Origin: an uncultured Alistipes sp.
GTDB taxonomy: Bacteria; Bacteroidota; Bacteroidia; Bacteroidales; Rikenellaceae
DNA: 64,000 nt
Assembly: GCA_900769405.1 (NCBI GenBank)
Contig: CAAGGL010000013.1
Span: 8,431 to 72,430 of the forward strand
Direction of reading: 5' to 3'
How positions within the stretch are numbered: the stretch's first letter is position 1; each line of letters starts with the position of its first letter. The notes below the pieces were generated by a model. The model was not told the DNA's origin, searched no databases, and worked only from the letters and a program-made list of their open reading frames with translations. Positions 41,574 through 50,582 of the stretch are shown piece after piece. The translations under genes were made by a program, and so were the position numbers.

Positions 41574-42734
41574 ATGAACAAAAAGATACTCTACTCGTTT
41601 TTTGCCCTCGCGGCTTTGGTAGCAACCGAGCGTGCCTCGGCGCAGTTCACCATCGACAACGTCAAAACCCGACCCACCTCGAAAGAGATGGTCAAACAGA
41701 AGGATACCGTAACCCGCTCGGAGGTGAGCACCGACTACTTCAATCAGGCTCGCTACCGCGCCGAGCGCGCAGCAATCCGCAAGGAGCGCAACAAGTTCGA
41801 GTTCACCGCCTCGATTCAGGGTACAATGACCGCGTACAACGATGCGTGGATCGAAAACTCGGGTGGTGATAACGCCGTGGCGGCTCTGGCAAAGGTTTTG
41901 CTCAAACACAACTACAAGAAGGGCAAATTCGTAGTCGATAATAAGATCGACGCCAAGTTCGGCTACAACCGAATGAAGGTCGAAACAACGCTCGAAGACG
42001 GTACGGTAAACAACAAGGGTATCTGGTTCAAGAATCAGGACGAGTTCCTGCTCGAAACAAAGCCCGCGATCAAGTTCTCGCAGAATTGGGATTTCAGCTC
42101 GATTATCAAGTTCCGTAGCCAATTTGCGTCGGGTTACAAGTCGCGTACCGAACAGGAGATGCACCACCGCAAGAGCGAGATGTTTGCACCGGCCTACTTC
42201 GACGTGTCGCTCGGTTTGACCTACTCGTGCCCCAAGAAGGGTTTCCCGATCAAGATCAACTTGGCACCTTTGGCAATGAACTCGACCTTCGTCAATAGCG
42301 AGCTGGTGCGCGAGAATGGCTACCTGTACGGTTTGACTAGCGCCGACAAGACCTCGAAATGGGAGGGCGGTTCGTCGGTGCAGATCGACTTCGACCGTAA
42401 GTGGGGCAAGCGCGAGTGGTTCCGCTACCGCACTACGCTCTACACCTTCTCGGGTTGGATGACCAACATCGGCCTCGACAACAAGGTGCGCGACTATGGC
42501 GACTATCTGGCGGCTATCCAGCAGTGGGAGGCTGCGGGCAAGGTTGCAGCCGACAAACCCGTGCTGCCGATCCACCCGACGGTGCGCTGGGAGAATACCA
42601 TCTCGCTCAAAGCGTCGAAGTATTTCACCACCGACATCTCGTTCCAGCTCTACTACAACCGCGCTCAGAATCTGAAAGTTCAGACGCAGACTCTGCTCAG
42701 TGTCGGTTTGAGCTACACGTTCAAGAACAAGTAA
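41574..42734 (+). CDS. DUF3078 outer-membrane beta-barrel-like protein
   Basis: A 386-residue secreted protein (signal peptide ends ERASAQ) of the DUF3078 type found across Bacteroidota. The body is rich in alternating amphipathic strands with aromatic girdles (FVVDNKIDAKFGYNRMKVE, WDFSSIIKFRSQFASGY, ISFQLYYNRAQNLKVQTQTLLSVGLSYTFKNK) and a Phe-containing C-terminus, all pointing to an outer-membrane beta-barrel. Its function is not known. It is 3 bp upstream of ctpA, so they share a message. Start at 41574 (MNKKILYSF); an upstream ATG at 41553 adds seven residues. Confidence 0.85.
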   Translation: MNKKILYSFFALAALVATERASAQFTIDNVKTRPTSKEMVKQKDTVTRSEVSTDYFNQARYRAERAAIRKERNKFEFTASIQGTMTAYNDAWIENSGGDNAVAALAKVLLKHNYKKGKFVVDNKIDAKFGYNRMKVETTLEDGTVNNKGIWFKNQDEFLLETKPAIKFSQNWDFSSIIKFRSQFASGYKSRTEQEMHHRKSEMFAPAYFDVSLGLTYSCPKKGFPIKINLAPLAMNSTFVNSELVRENGYLYGLTSADKTSKWEGGSSVQIDFDRKWGKREWFRYRTTLYTFSGWMTNIGLDNKVRDYGDYLAAIQQWEAAGKVAADKPVLPIHPTVRWENTISLKASKYFTTDISFQLYYNRAQNLKVQTQTLLSVGLSYTFKNK

Positions 42735-42737
42735 ACG

Positions 42738-44402
42738 ATGTACAAAAATTCACCACATAAGGTCATCTTTCCGCTGCTGCTGGCCATAGCCGTAGTCGTG
42801 GGTCTGATCGTCGGACAGTCGATGGGTCGCAGTACGGCCGAGTCGCAGTTCCGTCGCGTGATCTCGCACCTGCGACCGCCCTACGACAAGCTCAACCGCA
42901 CGATGGCACTGATCCAAAACGAGTATATCGACTCGCTCGATATGGATTCGATCACCGAGCAGGTACTGCCTCTGCTCGTGCAGCAACTTGACCCCCACTC
43001 GGTCTATATCCCCGCAAAGGATATGCAGGCGGTGAACGAGCCGCTCGAAAGTGAGTTCGACGGTATCGGCGTGGTCTTCAATATGGCTACCGACACGGTC
43101 ATCGTGCTCAATGTGGTGCCCTCGGGACCCAGCCAGAAGGCGGGTGTGCAGAATGGCGACCGAATACTGCGTATCGACAACCGCAACGTGGCGGGACAGC
43201 GCGTGCCGCAGGACAGCATCGTGAAGATGTTGCGCGGAAAGCGAGGTAGCGAGGTGCGACTGACACTCGAACGACTGACAATCAAAGATACTATCAATGT
43301 GACGGTTACGCGCGACGCCATTCCGTTGAAGAGCGTCGATGCGGCATTTATGCTGACCGACGACATCGGTTTCATCCGTCTGTCGGCCTTCGCCAAGAAC
43401 TCCTACGCCGAGGTTCTGCGTGCGATTATCTTCCTGCGTGCCGAGGGTATGGATAAACTCATTTTCGACCTGCGCGGCAACACGGGCGGATTCCTCGATC
43501 AGGCGATTCTGATTGCCAACGAGCTGCTGCCCGAGAAGCGAATGATCGTCTATACCGAGGATCGTCACGGCGAGCGCAAGGAGCAGTACTCCGACGGCTC
43601 GGGCGCCGCAACCGACATCGCGTTAGCGGTGCTGATTGACGAGGAGAGCGCCTCGTCGAGCGAGATTTTGGCGGGTGCGTTGCAGGACAACGATCGTGGT
43701 GTGATCGTGGGTCGCCGCTCGTTCGGTAAGGGATTGGTGCAGCAGCAGATTCCGTTCGATGACGGATCGGCACTGCGACTGACCACGGCGCGCTACTTCA
43801 CCCCGACGGGTCGCTCGATACAAAAGCCCTACACCTCGGGCGATGTGGCGGGTTACGACCGCGAGATCTACGAGCGTTATGCACACAACGAGATGTTCTC
43901 GGCCGACTCGATCCACTTCGACGAGAGTCTGCGTTTCATCACCCCTGCGGGTCGTACGGTCTATGGCGGTGGCGGCATTATGCCCGACCGCTTTATCCCG
44001 ATGGATACCACCGACATCACGCGCTACTATGTTGAGGTTGTGGGTCGTAACATTCTCTATCGCTATGCGCTCGAATATGGCGACCGCCACCGCAAGGCAC
44101 TGAACGAGGTGCAGACGGTCGAGCAGTTGCGCACATTACTCGATGCCGACAAGGGTCTGCTGAACGACTTCGTGGGCTATGCCGCGCGTCACGGTGTGCG
44201 TCCCGCGTGGAGCGATATTCGCCGCTCGCGCGAGTTGTTGCAGGCGCAGATCCGTGCCTTCATCGGTCGCAACACCGCACTCGAAGATGCAGGTTACTAC
44301 TCCGAGATTCACGCTGTCGATACGGTTGTGGCGGCGGCTATCGAGGAGCTCAACAATATTGAATACGCACTTAAACCCAATGAAGTAGAAGATGGGAACT
44401 AA
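42738..44402 (+). CDS. S41-family carboxy-terminal processing protease
   Basis: A 554-residue membrane-anchored periplasmic protease. An N-terminal membrane helix (FPLLLAIAVVVGLIVGQS) precedes a PDZ domain (residues ~110-200, with DGIGVVFNM, GVQNGDRILRIDNRNV) and the tail-specific protease core: FDLRGNTGGFLDQA, the catalytic Ser in DEESASSSEILAGALQDNDRG, and the catalytic Lys in RRSFGKGLVQQQ. The ~150 residues after the core are a helical C-terminal region. It presumably degrades or trims envelope proteins. Flanked by the DUF3078 barrel gene and a small membrane-protein gene that overlaps its end. Confidence 0.94.
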   Translation: MYKNSPHKVIFPLLLAIAVVVGLIVGQSMGRSTAESQFRRVISHLRPPYDKLNRTMALIQNEYIDSLDMDSITEQVLPLLVQQLDPHSVYIPAKDMQAVNEPLESEFDGIGVVFNMATDTVIVLNVVPSGPSQKAGVQNGDRILRIDNRNVAGQRVPQDSIVKMLRGKRGSEVRLTLERLTIKDTINVTVTRDAIPLKSVDAAFMLTDDIGFIRLSAFAKNSYAEVLRAIIFLRAEGMDKLIFDLRGNTGGFLDQAILIANELLPEKRMIVYTEDRHGERKEQYSDGSGAATDIALAVLIDEESASSSEILAGALQDNDRGVIVGRRSFGKGLVQQQIPFDDGSALRLTTARYFTPTGRSIQKPYTSGDVAGYDREIYERYAHNEMFSADSIHFDESLRFITPAGRTVYGGGGIMPDRFIPMDTTDITRYYVEVVGRNILYRYALEYGDRHRKALNEVQTVEQLRTLLDADKGLLNDFVGYAARHGVRPAWSDIRRSRELLQAQIRAFIGRNTALEDAGYYSEIHAVDTVVAAAIEELNNIEYALKPNEVEDGN

Positions 44403-44613
44403 GATATTTGGCATCATTGCCTCGGCCGCCATCGTTGCGGTCATCGCCCTCGCGGTGATCAACTACGGCAACTATCGCTCGTTGCTGCCCGAACGCCACG
44501 TGGAGGTGGTCGAGCCGATCGAGCCGACAGTGGAGATCGACTCTCTGGCAGTTGAGCAGACCGACAGCCTCGCGCTCGTTGCTCCGGCCGACACGCTCCG
44601 AATCGAACAATAA
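44392..44613 (+). CDS. small single-span membrane protein
   Basis: A 73-residue protein overlapping the end of the protease gene by 11 bp. One N-terminal membrane helix (IFGIIASAAIVAVIALAVI) is followed by an acidic Glu/Val/Pro-rich tail (ERHVEVVEPIEPTVEIDSL). I do not recognise a family. The overlap indicates translational coupling to the protease, so a partner or adaptor role is plausible. Confidence 0.7.
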   Translation: MGTKIFGIIASAAIVAVIALAVINYGNYRSLLPERHVEVVEPIEPTVEIDSLAVEQTDSLALVAPADTLRIEQ

Positions 44614-44639
44614 AAAAACAAAATAAAACTACCTGACCT

Positions 44640-47459
44640 ATGTTAGAGGCAAAATACAAGTCATTCTATGATGAACTTCGACGTGGCGGCATCGATCGCA
44701 AACGTCTGATTACCGATCCGTTGCGTCTGTTCGCGCTGGGTACCGACGCAAGTTTCTATCGTCTTATCCCGCAGTTGATCGTGCGCGCAACCACGACCGA
44801 AGAGATCCAGAAGATCATCGCTGCGGCAACTCGTTACGATGTCCCTGTTACCTTCCGCGCGGCGGGTACGGCTCTGTCGGGTCAGTCGGCTACCGACTCG
44901 GTGCTGGTGCTGACGGGCAAAGATTGGGAGGGCATCAAGATCGACGACACGGGCGAGCACATCGAAGTGCAACCCGGTATCATCGGTGCGCGTGTCAATA
45001 AGTTGCTTGCGCCCTACGGTCGTAAGTTGGGTCCCGATCCCGCATCGGTGCGCTCGGCAATGATCGGCGGTATCGTGGCTAACAACGCCAGCGGTATGAA
45101 CGGCACCGACGAGAACAGCTACAAGACCATCGACTCGGTGCGTATCGTGCTGGCCGACGGTACGGTGCTCGATACGGGCAACCCCGCAAGCCGTGACGAG
45201 TTCCGCCGCACACATCCCGAGTTCCTCGCACGTTTGGAGGAGATTCGCCGCCGCGTAGCTGATAACGAGGCTCTTACGGCTCGCGTACATAAGAAATACA
45301 GTATCAAAAATACAACCGGTCTGGGTCTGAACTCGCTGGTCGATTACACCGATCCGTTCGATGTGATCACCCACTTGATGGTGGGCTCGGAGGGTACGTT
45401 GGCATTCATCGATTTGGTGCGCCTCTCGACCCTCGAAGCTATGCCCTGCAAGGCCAGCGCAATGCTCTACTTCAACGATATGCGTACGGCGTGCGAGGCT
45501 GTTCAGCAGTTGAAGGGCTCGCCCGTGGGTAGTGTCGAGCTGCTGGACCGTCTGGCAATCCGCTCAATCGAGCATATGGAGGGTATTCCCGCCTTTATCC
45601 ACACCCTGCCCGAGGACGGCACGGCGTTGCTGATCGAAACAACCGCCAAGACCAAGGAGGAGCTCGATGCCAAGATCACCGCCATCGTCGCGCTGATCCA
45701 CCCCGAGCAGCTGGCGGCGCCGATCGAATTTACGGACAAACCCGAGGAGTACTCGAAATATTGGAAGATGCGTTCGGGTGTATTCCCGTCAGTTGGTGCG
45801 ATGCGCCAGCCGGGAACCTCGTGCCTGATCGAGGACGTGGTGTTCCCGATGGAGGTGCTGCCCGACGCTACGATCGACCTGCAACACAAGATCGCCGAAT
45901 ATGGTTACGAGGACGGTGTGATCTATGGTCACGCCATCGAGGGTAACTACCACTTCATCATCAACGAGGACTTCTCGAACCCCTCGCGCGTGAACCACTT
46001 CGACTGCTTCCTGCACGACATCGCACGTCTGGTTGTCGAGAAGTATGACGGTTCGCTCAAAGGCGAGCACGGCACGGGTCGCAACATCGCTCCCTACGTG
46101 GCTTACGAGTGGGGCGAGGAGCTGTGGCAAGTGATGAAGGATTTGAAGGATCTGTTCGACCCCAACCACGTGCTGAATCGCGGCGTGATCTTCAACGACG
46201 ACCCCAAGTGCAATATGAAACACTTAAAGTCGATGTCGCTGACCAACAAGAATGTAGATCGCTGTATCGAGTGCGGTTTCTGCGAGGTGAACTGCCTCAC
46301 TTGCGGCTTCACGCTCTCGGCTCGTCAGCGTATCGCCTCGCAGCGTGAGATCTCGCGTCTGCGTGCCTCGGGCGAGAACCCCGAACTGCTCAAAGCATAT
46401 CTGAAAGAGTACAAATATTATGGCGAGCAGACCTGCGCCGGCGACGGTCTGTGCTCGACATCGTGCCCCGTACAGATCAACACGGGTCACCTGACCCACG
46501 ACCTGCGCGAGGCCGCTGCAACACCCACCGCAAATAAGGTGGCGCAGTGGACCGCCGACAACTTCTCGACGCTGACTTCGGCCGTGCGTGTGGGTTTGAA
46601 GGGCGTCAATGGTCTGCGCGTAGTGTTTGGTAGTCAGCTGTTTGGCGCTATGGCACGTGGCGTGCGCACGCTCAGTGGCGGCGCTATTCCGCTCTGGACC
46701 CGCTCGATGCCGCGCGGCTCGAATGGACCCAAGCAGGGCGAGGTGAACGAGGCCAACCCCCGCAAGGTGGTCTATTTCCCGAGCTGTATCAACCAGGTGA
46801 TGGGTACCTCGGCAATGGACGCAACCAAGGAGCCGCTGCACCGCGTGATGGAGCGCGTGATGCGCCGCGCGGGCTTCGAGGTGATCTACCCCGAGCGTAT
46901 GGAGCACCTCTGCTGCGGTACGATCTGGGAGAGCAAGGGCTTCCCGAAGCAGGCTGACGAGAAATCGACCGAGTTGGAGGCGGCACTGCGCAAGGCGTCG
47001 AACGATGGCGAGTACCCGATCGTTTGCGACCAGAGCCCCTGCCTCTATCGAATGAAGAACGTGATGAAGAGCCTGAAACTCTACGAGCCTGCCGAATTTA
47101 TCTTGGAGCACTGCGCCGAGCACCTGACCTTCAAGCCTGTCAATGAGCAGATTGCGTTGCACTACACCTGCTCGATGCGTAAGATGGGTAAGACCGACTG
47201 CCTGCTGCGCCTGGCACAGATGTGTACCTCGGGCGCGATGGTTCCCGAGGAGGTTGGTTGCTGCGGATTCGCGGGCGATCGCGGATTCACCTTCCCCGAG
47301 GTCAACGCCTACGCACTGCGCAAGTTGCGCCCGCAGGTTGAGGAGAAGGGCATCAAGGCAGGTTACTCTAACTCGCGCACCTGCGAGATCGGTCTTTCGA
47401 CCAACTCGGGTATCCCCTACTCGTCGATTGTCTATCTGGTCGATCGCTGCACCGAGTAA
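44640..47459 (+). CDS. FAD-linked oxidase fused to a 4Fe-4S/CCG-domain reductase (GlcD-GlcF/YdiJ type)
   Basis: A 939-residue flavin and iron-sulfur oxidoreductase, probably a quinone-linked D-2-hydroxyacid (D-lactate or D-2-hydroxyglutarate-like) dehydrogenase at the membrane. Residues ~30-230 are the FAD-binding PCMH fold (PVTFRAAGTALSGQSATDSV, GGIVANNASGMNGTDENSYKT); the FAD-oxidase C-terminal domain runs to ~530 (LIEDVVFPMEVLP, KGEHGTGRNIAPYV). Two 4Fe-4S sites follow (CIECGFCEVNC near 541; CAGDGLCSTSCPV near 600), then two cysteine-rich CCG motifs (HLCCGTIWESKG and VGCCGFAGDRG). The composition matches single-chain fusions of glycolate-oxidase subunits. Actual substrate is inferred. Confidence 0.93.
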   Translation: MLEAKYKSFYDELRRGGIDRKRLITDPLRLFALGTDASFYRLIPQLIVRATTTEEIQKIIAAATRYDVPVTFRAAGTALSGQSATDSVLVLTGKDWEGIKIDDTGEHIEVQPGIIGARVNKLLAPYGRKLGPDPASVRSAMIGGIVANNASGMNGTDENSYKTIDSVRIVLADGTVLDTGNPASRDEFRRTHPEFLARLEEIRRRVADNEALTARVHKKYSIKNTTGLGLNSLVDYTDPFDVITHLMVGSEGTLAFIDLVRLSTLEAMPCKASAMLYFNDMRTACEAVQQLKGSPVGSVELLDRLAIRSIEHMEGIPAFIHTLPEDGTALLIETTAKTKEELDAKITAIVALIHPEQLAAPIEFTDKPEEYSKYWKMRSGVFPSVGAMRQPGTSCLIEDVVFPMEVLPDATIDLQHKIAEYGYEDGVIYGHAIEGNYHFIINEDFSNPSRVNHFDCFLHDIARLVVEKYDGSLKGEHGTGRNIAPYVAYEWGEELWQVMKDLKDLFDPNHVLNRGVIFNDDPKCNMKHLKSMSLTNKNVDRCIECGFCEVNCLTCGFTLSARQRIASQREISRLRASGENPELLKAYLKEYKYYGEQTCAGDGLCSTSCPVQINTGHLTHDLREAAATPTANKVAQWTADNFSTLTSAVRVGLKGVNGLRVVFGSQLFGAMARGVRTLSGGAIPLWTRSMPRGSNGPKQGEVNEANPRKVVYFPSCINQVMGTSAMDATKEPLHRVMERVMRRAGFEVIYPERMEHLCCGTIWESKGFPKQADEKSTELEAALRKASNDGEYPIVCDQSPCLYRMKNVMKSLKLYEPAEFILEHCAEHLTFKPVNEQIALHYTCSMRKMGKTDCLLRLAQMCTSGAMVPEEVGCCGFAGDRGFTFPEVNAYALRKLRPQVEEKGIKAGYSNSRTCEIGLSTNSGIPYSSIVYLVDRCTE

Positions 47460-47482
47460 GCGACTGACAATCAATAGCTGAG

Positions 47483-47519
47483 CAACCGCACTCCGATTCT
47501 GGGGTGCGGTTGTTTTTTT
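47483..47519 (+). terminator. intrinsic terminator of the oxidoreductase gene
   Basis: CAACCGCACTCC paired with GGGGTGCGGTTG, followed by TTTTTTT. Confidence 0.9.
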
Positions 47520-47571
47520 GATTCACGATTCACAATTAAAAATTCACAATTATTTTTGAGGGGAATTAGTA

Positions 47572-47659
47572 GCAGTTTCGGGTGAAACTGCCCAAGTTCG
47601 GGGGCTCGCCTTCGGCGACCGCCCCAGCCGCAGAAATTGGAAATTCTCAAAAGCAAAGT
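47572..47659. repeat. dispersed element, GCAGTTTC/CAAGTTCGGGGG family, copy 2
   Basis: Nearly identical to 35764-35850, differing mainly in the small hairpin loop and two single bases. Confidence 0.9.
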
Positions 47660-47675
47660 CAAAAGAACAGCCCCA

Positions 47676-47689
47676 CCCGCCAATGATGA
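47676..47689. repeat. TCATCATTGGCGGG element, right half only
   Basis: CCCGCCAATGATGA, identical to the right arm of copies A and B, here without the left arm. Confidence 0.85.
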
Positions 47690-47721
47690 GCCTAAAATCG
47701 CAACAACCAAAATCGCAAATC

Positions 47722-47752
47722 AAAAAAACCGCGCCCCAAAAAGGAGCGCGGC
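47722..47752 (-). terminator. intrinsic terminator of the EF-G2 gene
   Basis: CCGCGCCCC paired with GGAGCGCGG and a T7 run on the minus strand. Confidence 0.85.
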
Positions 47753-47778
47753 TTTCGGTTTGTATATCGAACTAAGGA

Positions 47779-49932
47779 TTAATCCTCGTCGGTATCGGTG
47801 TAAGCCTTCAACAGCTTGTCCTGAACGTCGGCGGGAACCTGCTCGTACGAAGCGAACTTCATTGTGTACGATGCGCGGCCGTTGGTCAGCGACGACAGAG
47901 TGGTCGAGTAGCGATACAACTCTGCCAGAGGAACGCGTGCATTCAGGCGATCCAGACCGTGATCCGACGACATACCCTCGATCAGTGCGCGGCGGTTCTG
48001 CAAGTCGCTCATAACGTCACCCATACGGTCGCTCGGTACGAGTACCTCAACGCTGTAAATAGGCTCCATAATCTTCGGACCTGCATTGCGGAATGCCTCC
48101 TTGAAGGCGTTACGCGCTGCCAACTTAAACGAGATTTCGTTCGAATCAACCGGGTGCATCTTACCATCGTAGATCACAACGCGGATATCGCGTGCATACG
48201 AACCAGTCAACGGACCCTCGGTCATCTTCTCGTTGATACCCTTCAAGATTGCGGGCATAAAGCGTGCGTCGATTGCACCACCAACGATCGAGTTGTAGTA
48301 CTGCAACTTGCCGCCCCATTCGAGCTCATACTCCTCCTTACCCTTCACATTGACGGTGATCTCCTTACCTGCAACCTTGTACTTGGTAGGCTCGGGCATA
48401 CCCTCGTAGTAGGGCTCGATAACCATATGTACCTCACCGAACTGACCTGCACCACCCGACTGCTTCTTGTGGCGGTAGTCTGCCTGAGCAACCTTAGTGA
48501 TAGTCTCGCGGTAGGGGATACGCGGTGCCATATATTCGATCTCCATCTTGTTCTCGGTCGAGAGGCGGTACTTCAAGATATTGAGGTGGTGCTCACCCTG
48601 ACCCTGAATGATGGTCTGCTTCAACTCCTTCGAGTACTCAACCAGAATGGTCGGATCCTCGTACTTAGCCTTATTGAGCAACTCGCCCAGCTTCTCGTCG
48701 TCGCCCTGCTTAGCGGCCTTAACGGCTGCGCGGTAACGAGGCTCGGGGAATACGATCGGCTCGATCTCGACGGGAGTCGAGGGTGCTGCCAGAGTGTCGT
48801 TGGTGCGGGTAGCCTTCAACTTAACGGTGCAACCGATGTCGCCTGCAACCATCTCCGAAACCTTGATACGGTTCTTACCTGCAACAGCAAACAGCTGCGA
48901 GATCTTCTCCTTGTTACCGGTGCGGCTGTTCACGAGCTCCATACCCTCGGTGATCTTACCGCGAACTACGCGGAAGTAGCTGATCTCACCTAAGTGCTGC
49001 TCAACCTGGCTCTTGAATACGAATACAGCTGCTGCGCCGTTCTCGTCAGCCTCGACCTCTTCGCCCTCGGTAGTGAGGAAGTTGGGAGCGGTCATCGGGC
49101 CGGGAGCCACGTTGATGATGAACTCCATAATACGCTTCGAACCCACGTCGCGCTTAGCCGACGAGCAGAATACGGGCAGGCAGTCACGCTTTGCAACGCC
49201 CAGCTTCAAACCGCTACGGATGTCGTCCTGAGTCAGAGCGCCCTTATCGAAGTAGAGCATCATCAGATCCTCGTCGTTCTCGGCTGCGGTCTCGACCAGA
49301 GTCTGGTGCAACTCCATTGCGCGATCCATCTCCTCTGCGGGGATTTCGAGCTCCTCGCGGGTACCGTTCTCGTCGGTGAAGCGATACATCTTCATCATCA
49401 GTACGTCGATGAACGAGTCGAAACCGGGACCGGGATTAACGGGATACTGCACGATCACGGGCTTCACACGCGACGAAGCGTTGATGCTCTCGATGGTCTC
49501 CTCCCAGTTAGCATTCTCGGCGTCGAGTTTATTTACGATAGCGATCACGGGCTTGTTGAGTTTACGAGCGTAGCGAGCCTGAATCTCGGTACCTGCCTCG
49601 AAACCCTCGACTGCGCTGATCACGCACAGACCTACGTCAGCCACCTTGAAAGCCGAGAACAGGCTACCGCAGAAGTCGTCCGAACCCGGGGTGTCGATAA
49701 TATTGAGCTTACGACCCATAAACTCCGAGAAGAGTGCGGTCGAATAGATCGAACGTTTGTATTCGTGCTCGATATCGGTGTTGTCCGACAGAGTATTCTC
49801 ACCCTCGACAGTACCACGACGGTCGATTACCTTACCTTCGTAAGCCATAGCCTCGGCGAGGGTGGTTTTACCCGAGCCGGGGGCACCGATCAGAACGACG
49901 TTCTTGATCTCCTTAGTTGAATAGTTTTTCAT
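47779..49932 (-). CDS. fusA2: elongation factor G paralogue (EF-G2 type, catalytic His missing)
   Basis: A 717-residue five-domain EF-G homologue. The P-loop (GAPGSGKT, residues 16-23) and NKLD (134-137) are kept. The G3 motif reads DTPGSDDF, with Ser84 where translational GTPases have the catalytic His of DTPGH, and switch I lacks the RGITI sequence (KRSIYS instead). Domains III-V are normal (GQGEHHLNILKYRL, KKQSGGAGQFGEV, GLDRLNARVPLAELYRYSTTLSSLTNGRASY). In Bacteroides thetaiotaomicron an EF-G2 paralogue without GTPase activity supports translation during carbon starvation; this gene has the features expected of that type. No ribosomal-protein genes surround it, unlike housekeeping fusA. 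Confidence 0.92.
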   Translation of the reverse strand: MKNYSTKEIKNVVLIGAPGSGKTTLAEAMAYEGKVIDRRGTVEGENTLSDNTDIEHEYKRSIYSTALFSEFMGRKLNIIDTPGSDDFCGSLFSAFKVADVGLCVISAVEGFEAGTEIQARYARKLNKPVIAIVNKLDAENANWEETIESINASSRVKPVIVQYPVNPGPGFDSFIDVLMMKMYRFTDENGTREELEIPAEEMDRAMELHQTLVETAAENDEDLMMLYFDKGALTQDDIRSGLKLGVAKRDCLPVFCSSAKRDVGSKRIMEFIINVAPGPMTAPNFLTTEGEEVEADENGAAAVFVFKSQVEQHLGEISYFRVVRGKITEGMELVNSRTGNKEKISQLFAVAGKNRIKVSEMVAGDIGCTVKLKATRTNDTLAAPSTPVEIEPIVFPEPRYRAAVKAAKQGDDEKLGELLNKAKYEDPTILVEYSKELKQTIIQGQGEHHLNILKYRLSTENKMEIEYMAPRIPYRETITKVAQADYRHKKQSGGAGQFGEVHMVIEPYYEGMPEPTKYKVAGKEITVNVKGKEEYELEWGGKLQYYNSIVGGAIDARFMPAILKGINEKMTEGPLTGSYARDIRVVIYDGKMHPVDSNEISFKLAARNAFKEAFRNAGPKIMEPIYSVEVLVPSDRMGDVMSDLQNRRALIEGMSSDHGLDRLNARVPLAELYRYSTTLSSLTNGRASYTMKFASYEQVPADVQDKLLKAYTDTDED

Positions 49933-50455
49933 AGTTTTGAGGTTATTTTGTTTTAGTTTCTAAATTTCGCGACCATAAATATATGAATTTTATTTCAAAT
50001 TCCAAGCGTTCGCGCCGAAAATTTTAATTTCGAGGGCGGTTTTGGGGCTATTCGCCGTCGCGCGAAACTATTAATATATGTATATATACAAAAAAGGGGC
50101 GGCGCTCACGCCTACCCCATCGCCTCCGATTCGGTTATTAATTAAAAGCCGGCACGGCGAACTTTCCGAGGGTCGAAACCCGCAAAAGTTTTCAACACAG
50201 AGCCGCCGCTTTCAGCCGCTTTCCGTCAAATTGCGTCGCACGGCTATGACTCGAAAGGGCAATTTATGACTACTTTTGGTTGTTTTTACCACAATTACAA
50301 TGTTATATTGTATGATTATCGACCTTTATTTAGGCGTCGTTTAGGCTTTATACTGCCATTTTGGAACGCACACAAATACTCAACGTACGGCAGTTCAGCA
50401 GATTAACACCACAGCGCCCCACCCCGACCGCACGCCGAGACTCACTTCCCGATTT
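49933..50455. other. divergent intergenic region between EF-G2 and the AraC gene
   Basis: About 520 bp without a supported gene. It contains two small palindromes: TGTATATATACA (50079-50090) and TACAAT-GTTAT-ATTGTA (50296-50312). A 63-codon frame at 50078 has unlikely composition. Regulatory sites for EF-G2, which is starvation-controlled in relatives, could lie here, but I see no clear EF-G2 promoter. Confidence 0.5.
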
Positions 50456-50487
50456 TTTGGTTTGCACGACAATTCCTCGTACATTTG
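50456..50487 (+). promoter_or_regulatory. promoter of the AraC-family gene
   Basis: TTTG (50456-50459), 20-bp spacer, TACATTTG (50480-50487); leader of about 90 nt. Confidence 0.65.
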
Positions 50488-50582
50488 CTACTGCAAACGC
50501 CAAATGATGATTGCGTCGCGGACTGCGGTCCGTTGCTTTCTATGGCCGACGCAATTGTTTTATCCGCTAAAAAATCATTTCT

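Noticed and set aside
50078..50269. 63-codon frame between EF-G2 and AraC genes
   Set aside because: Low-complexity Pro/Arg-rich composition, no promoter, and it starts inside an AT palindrome.
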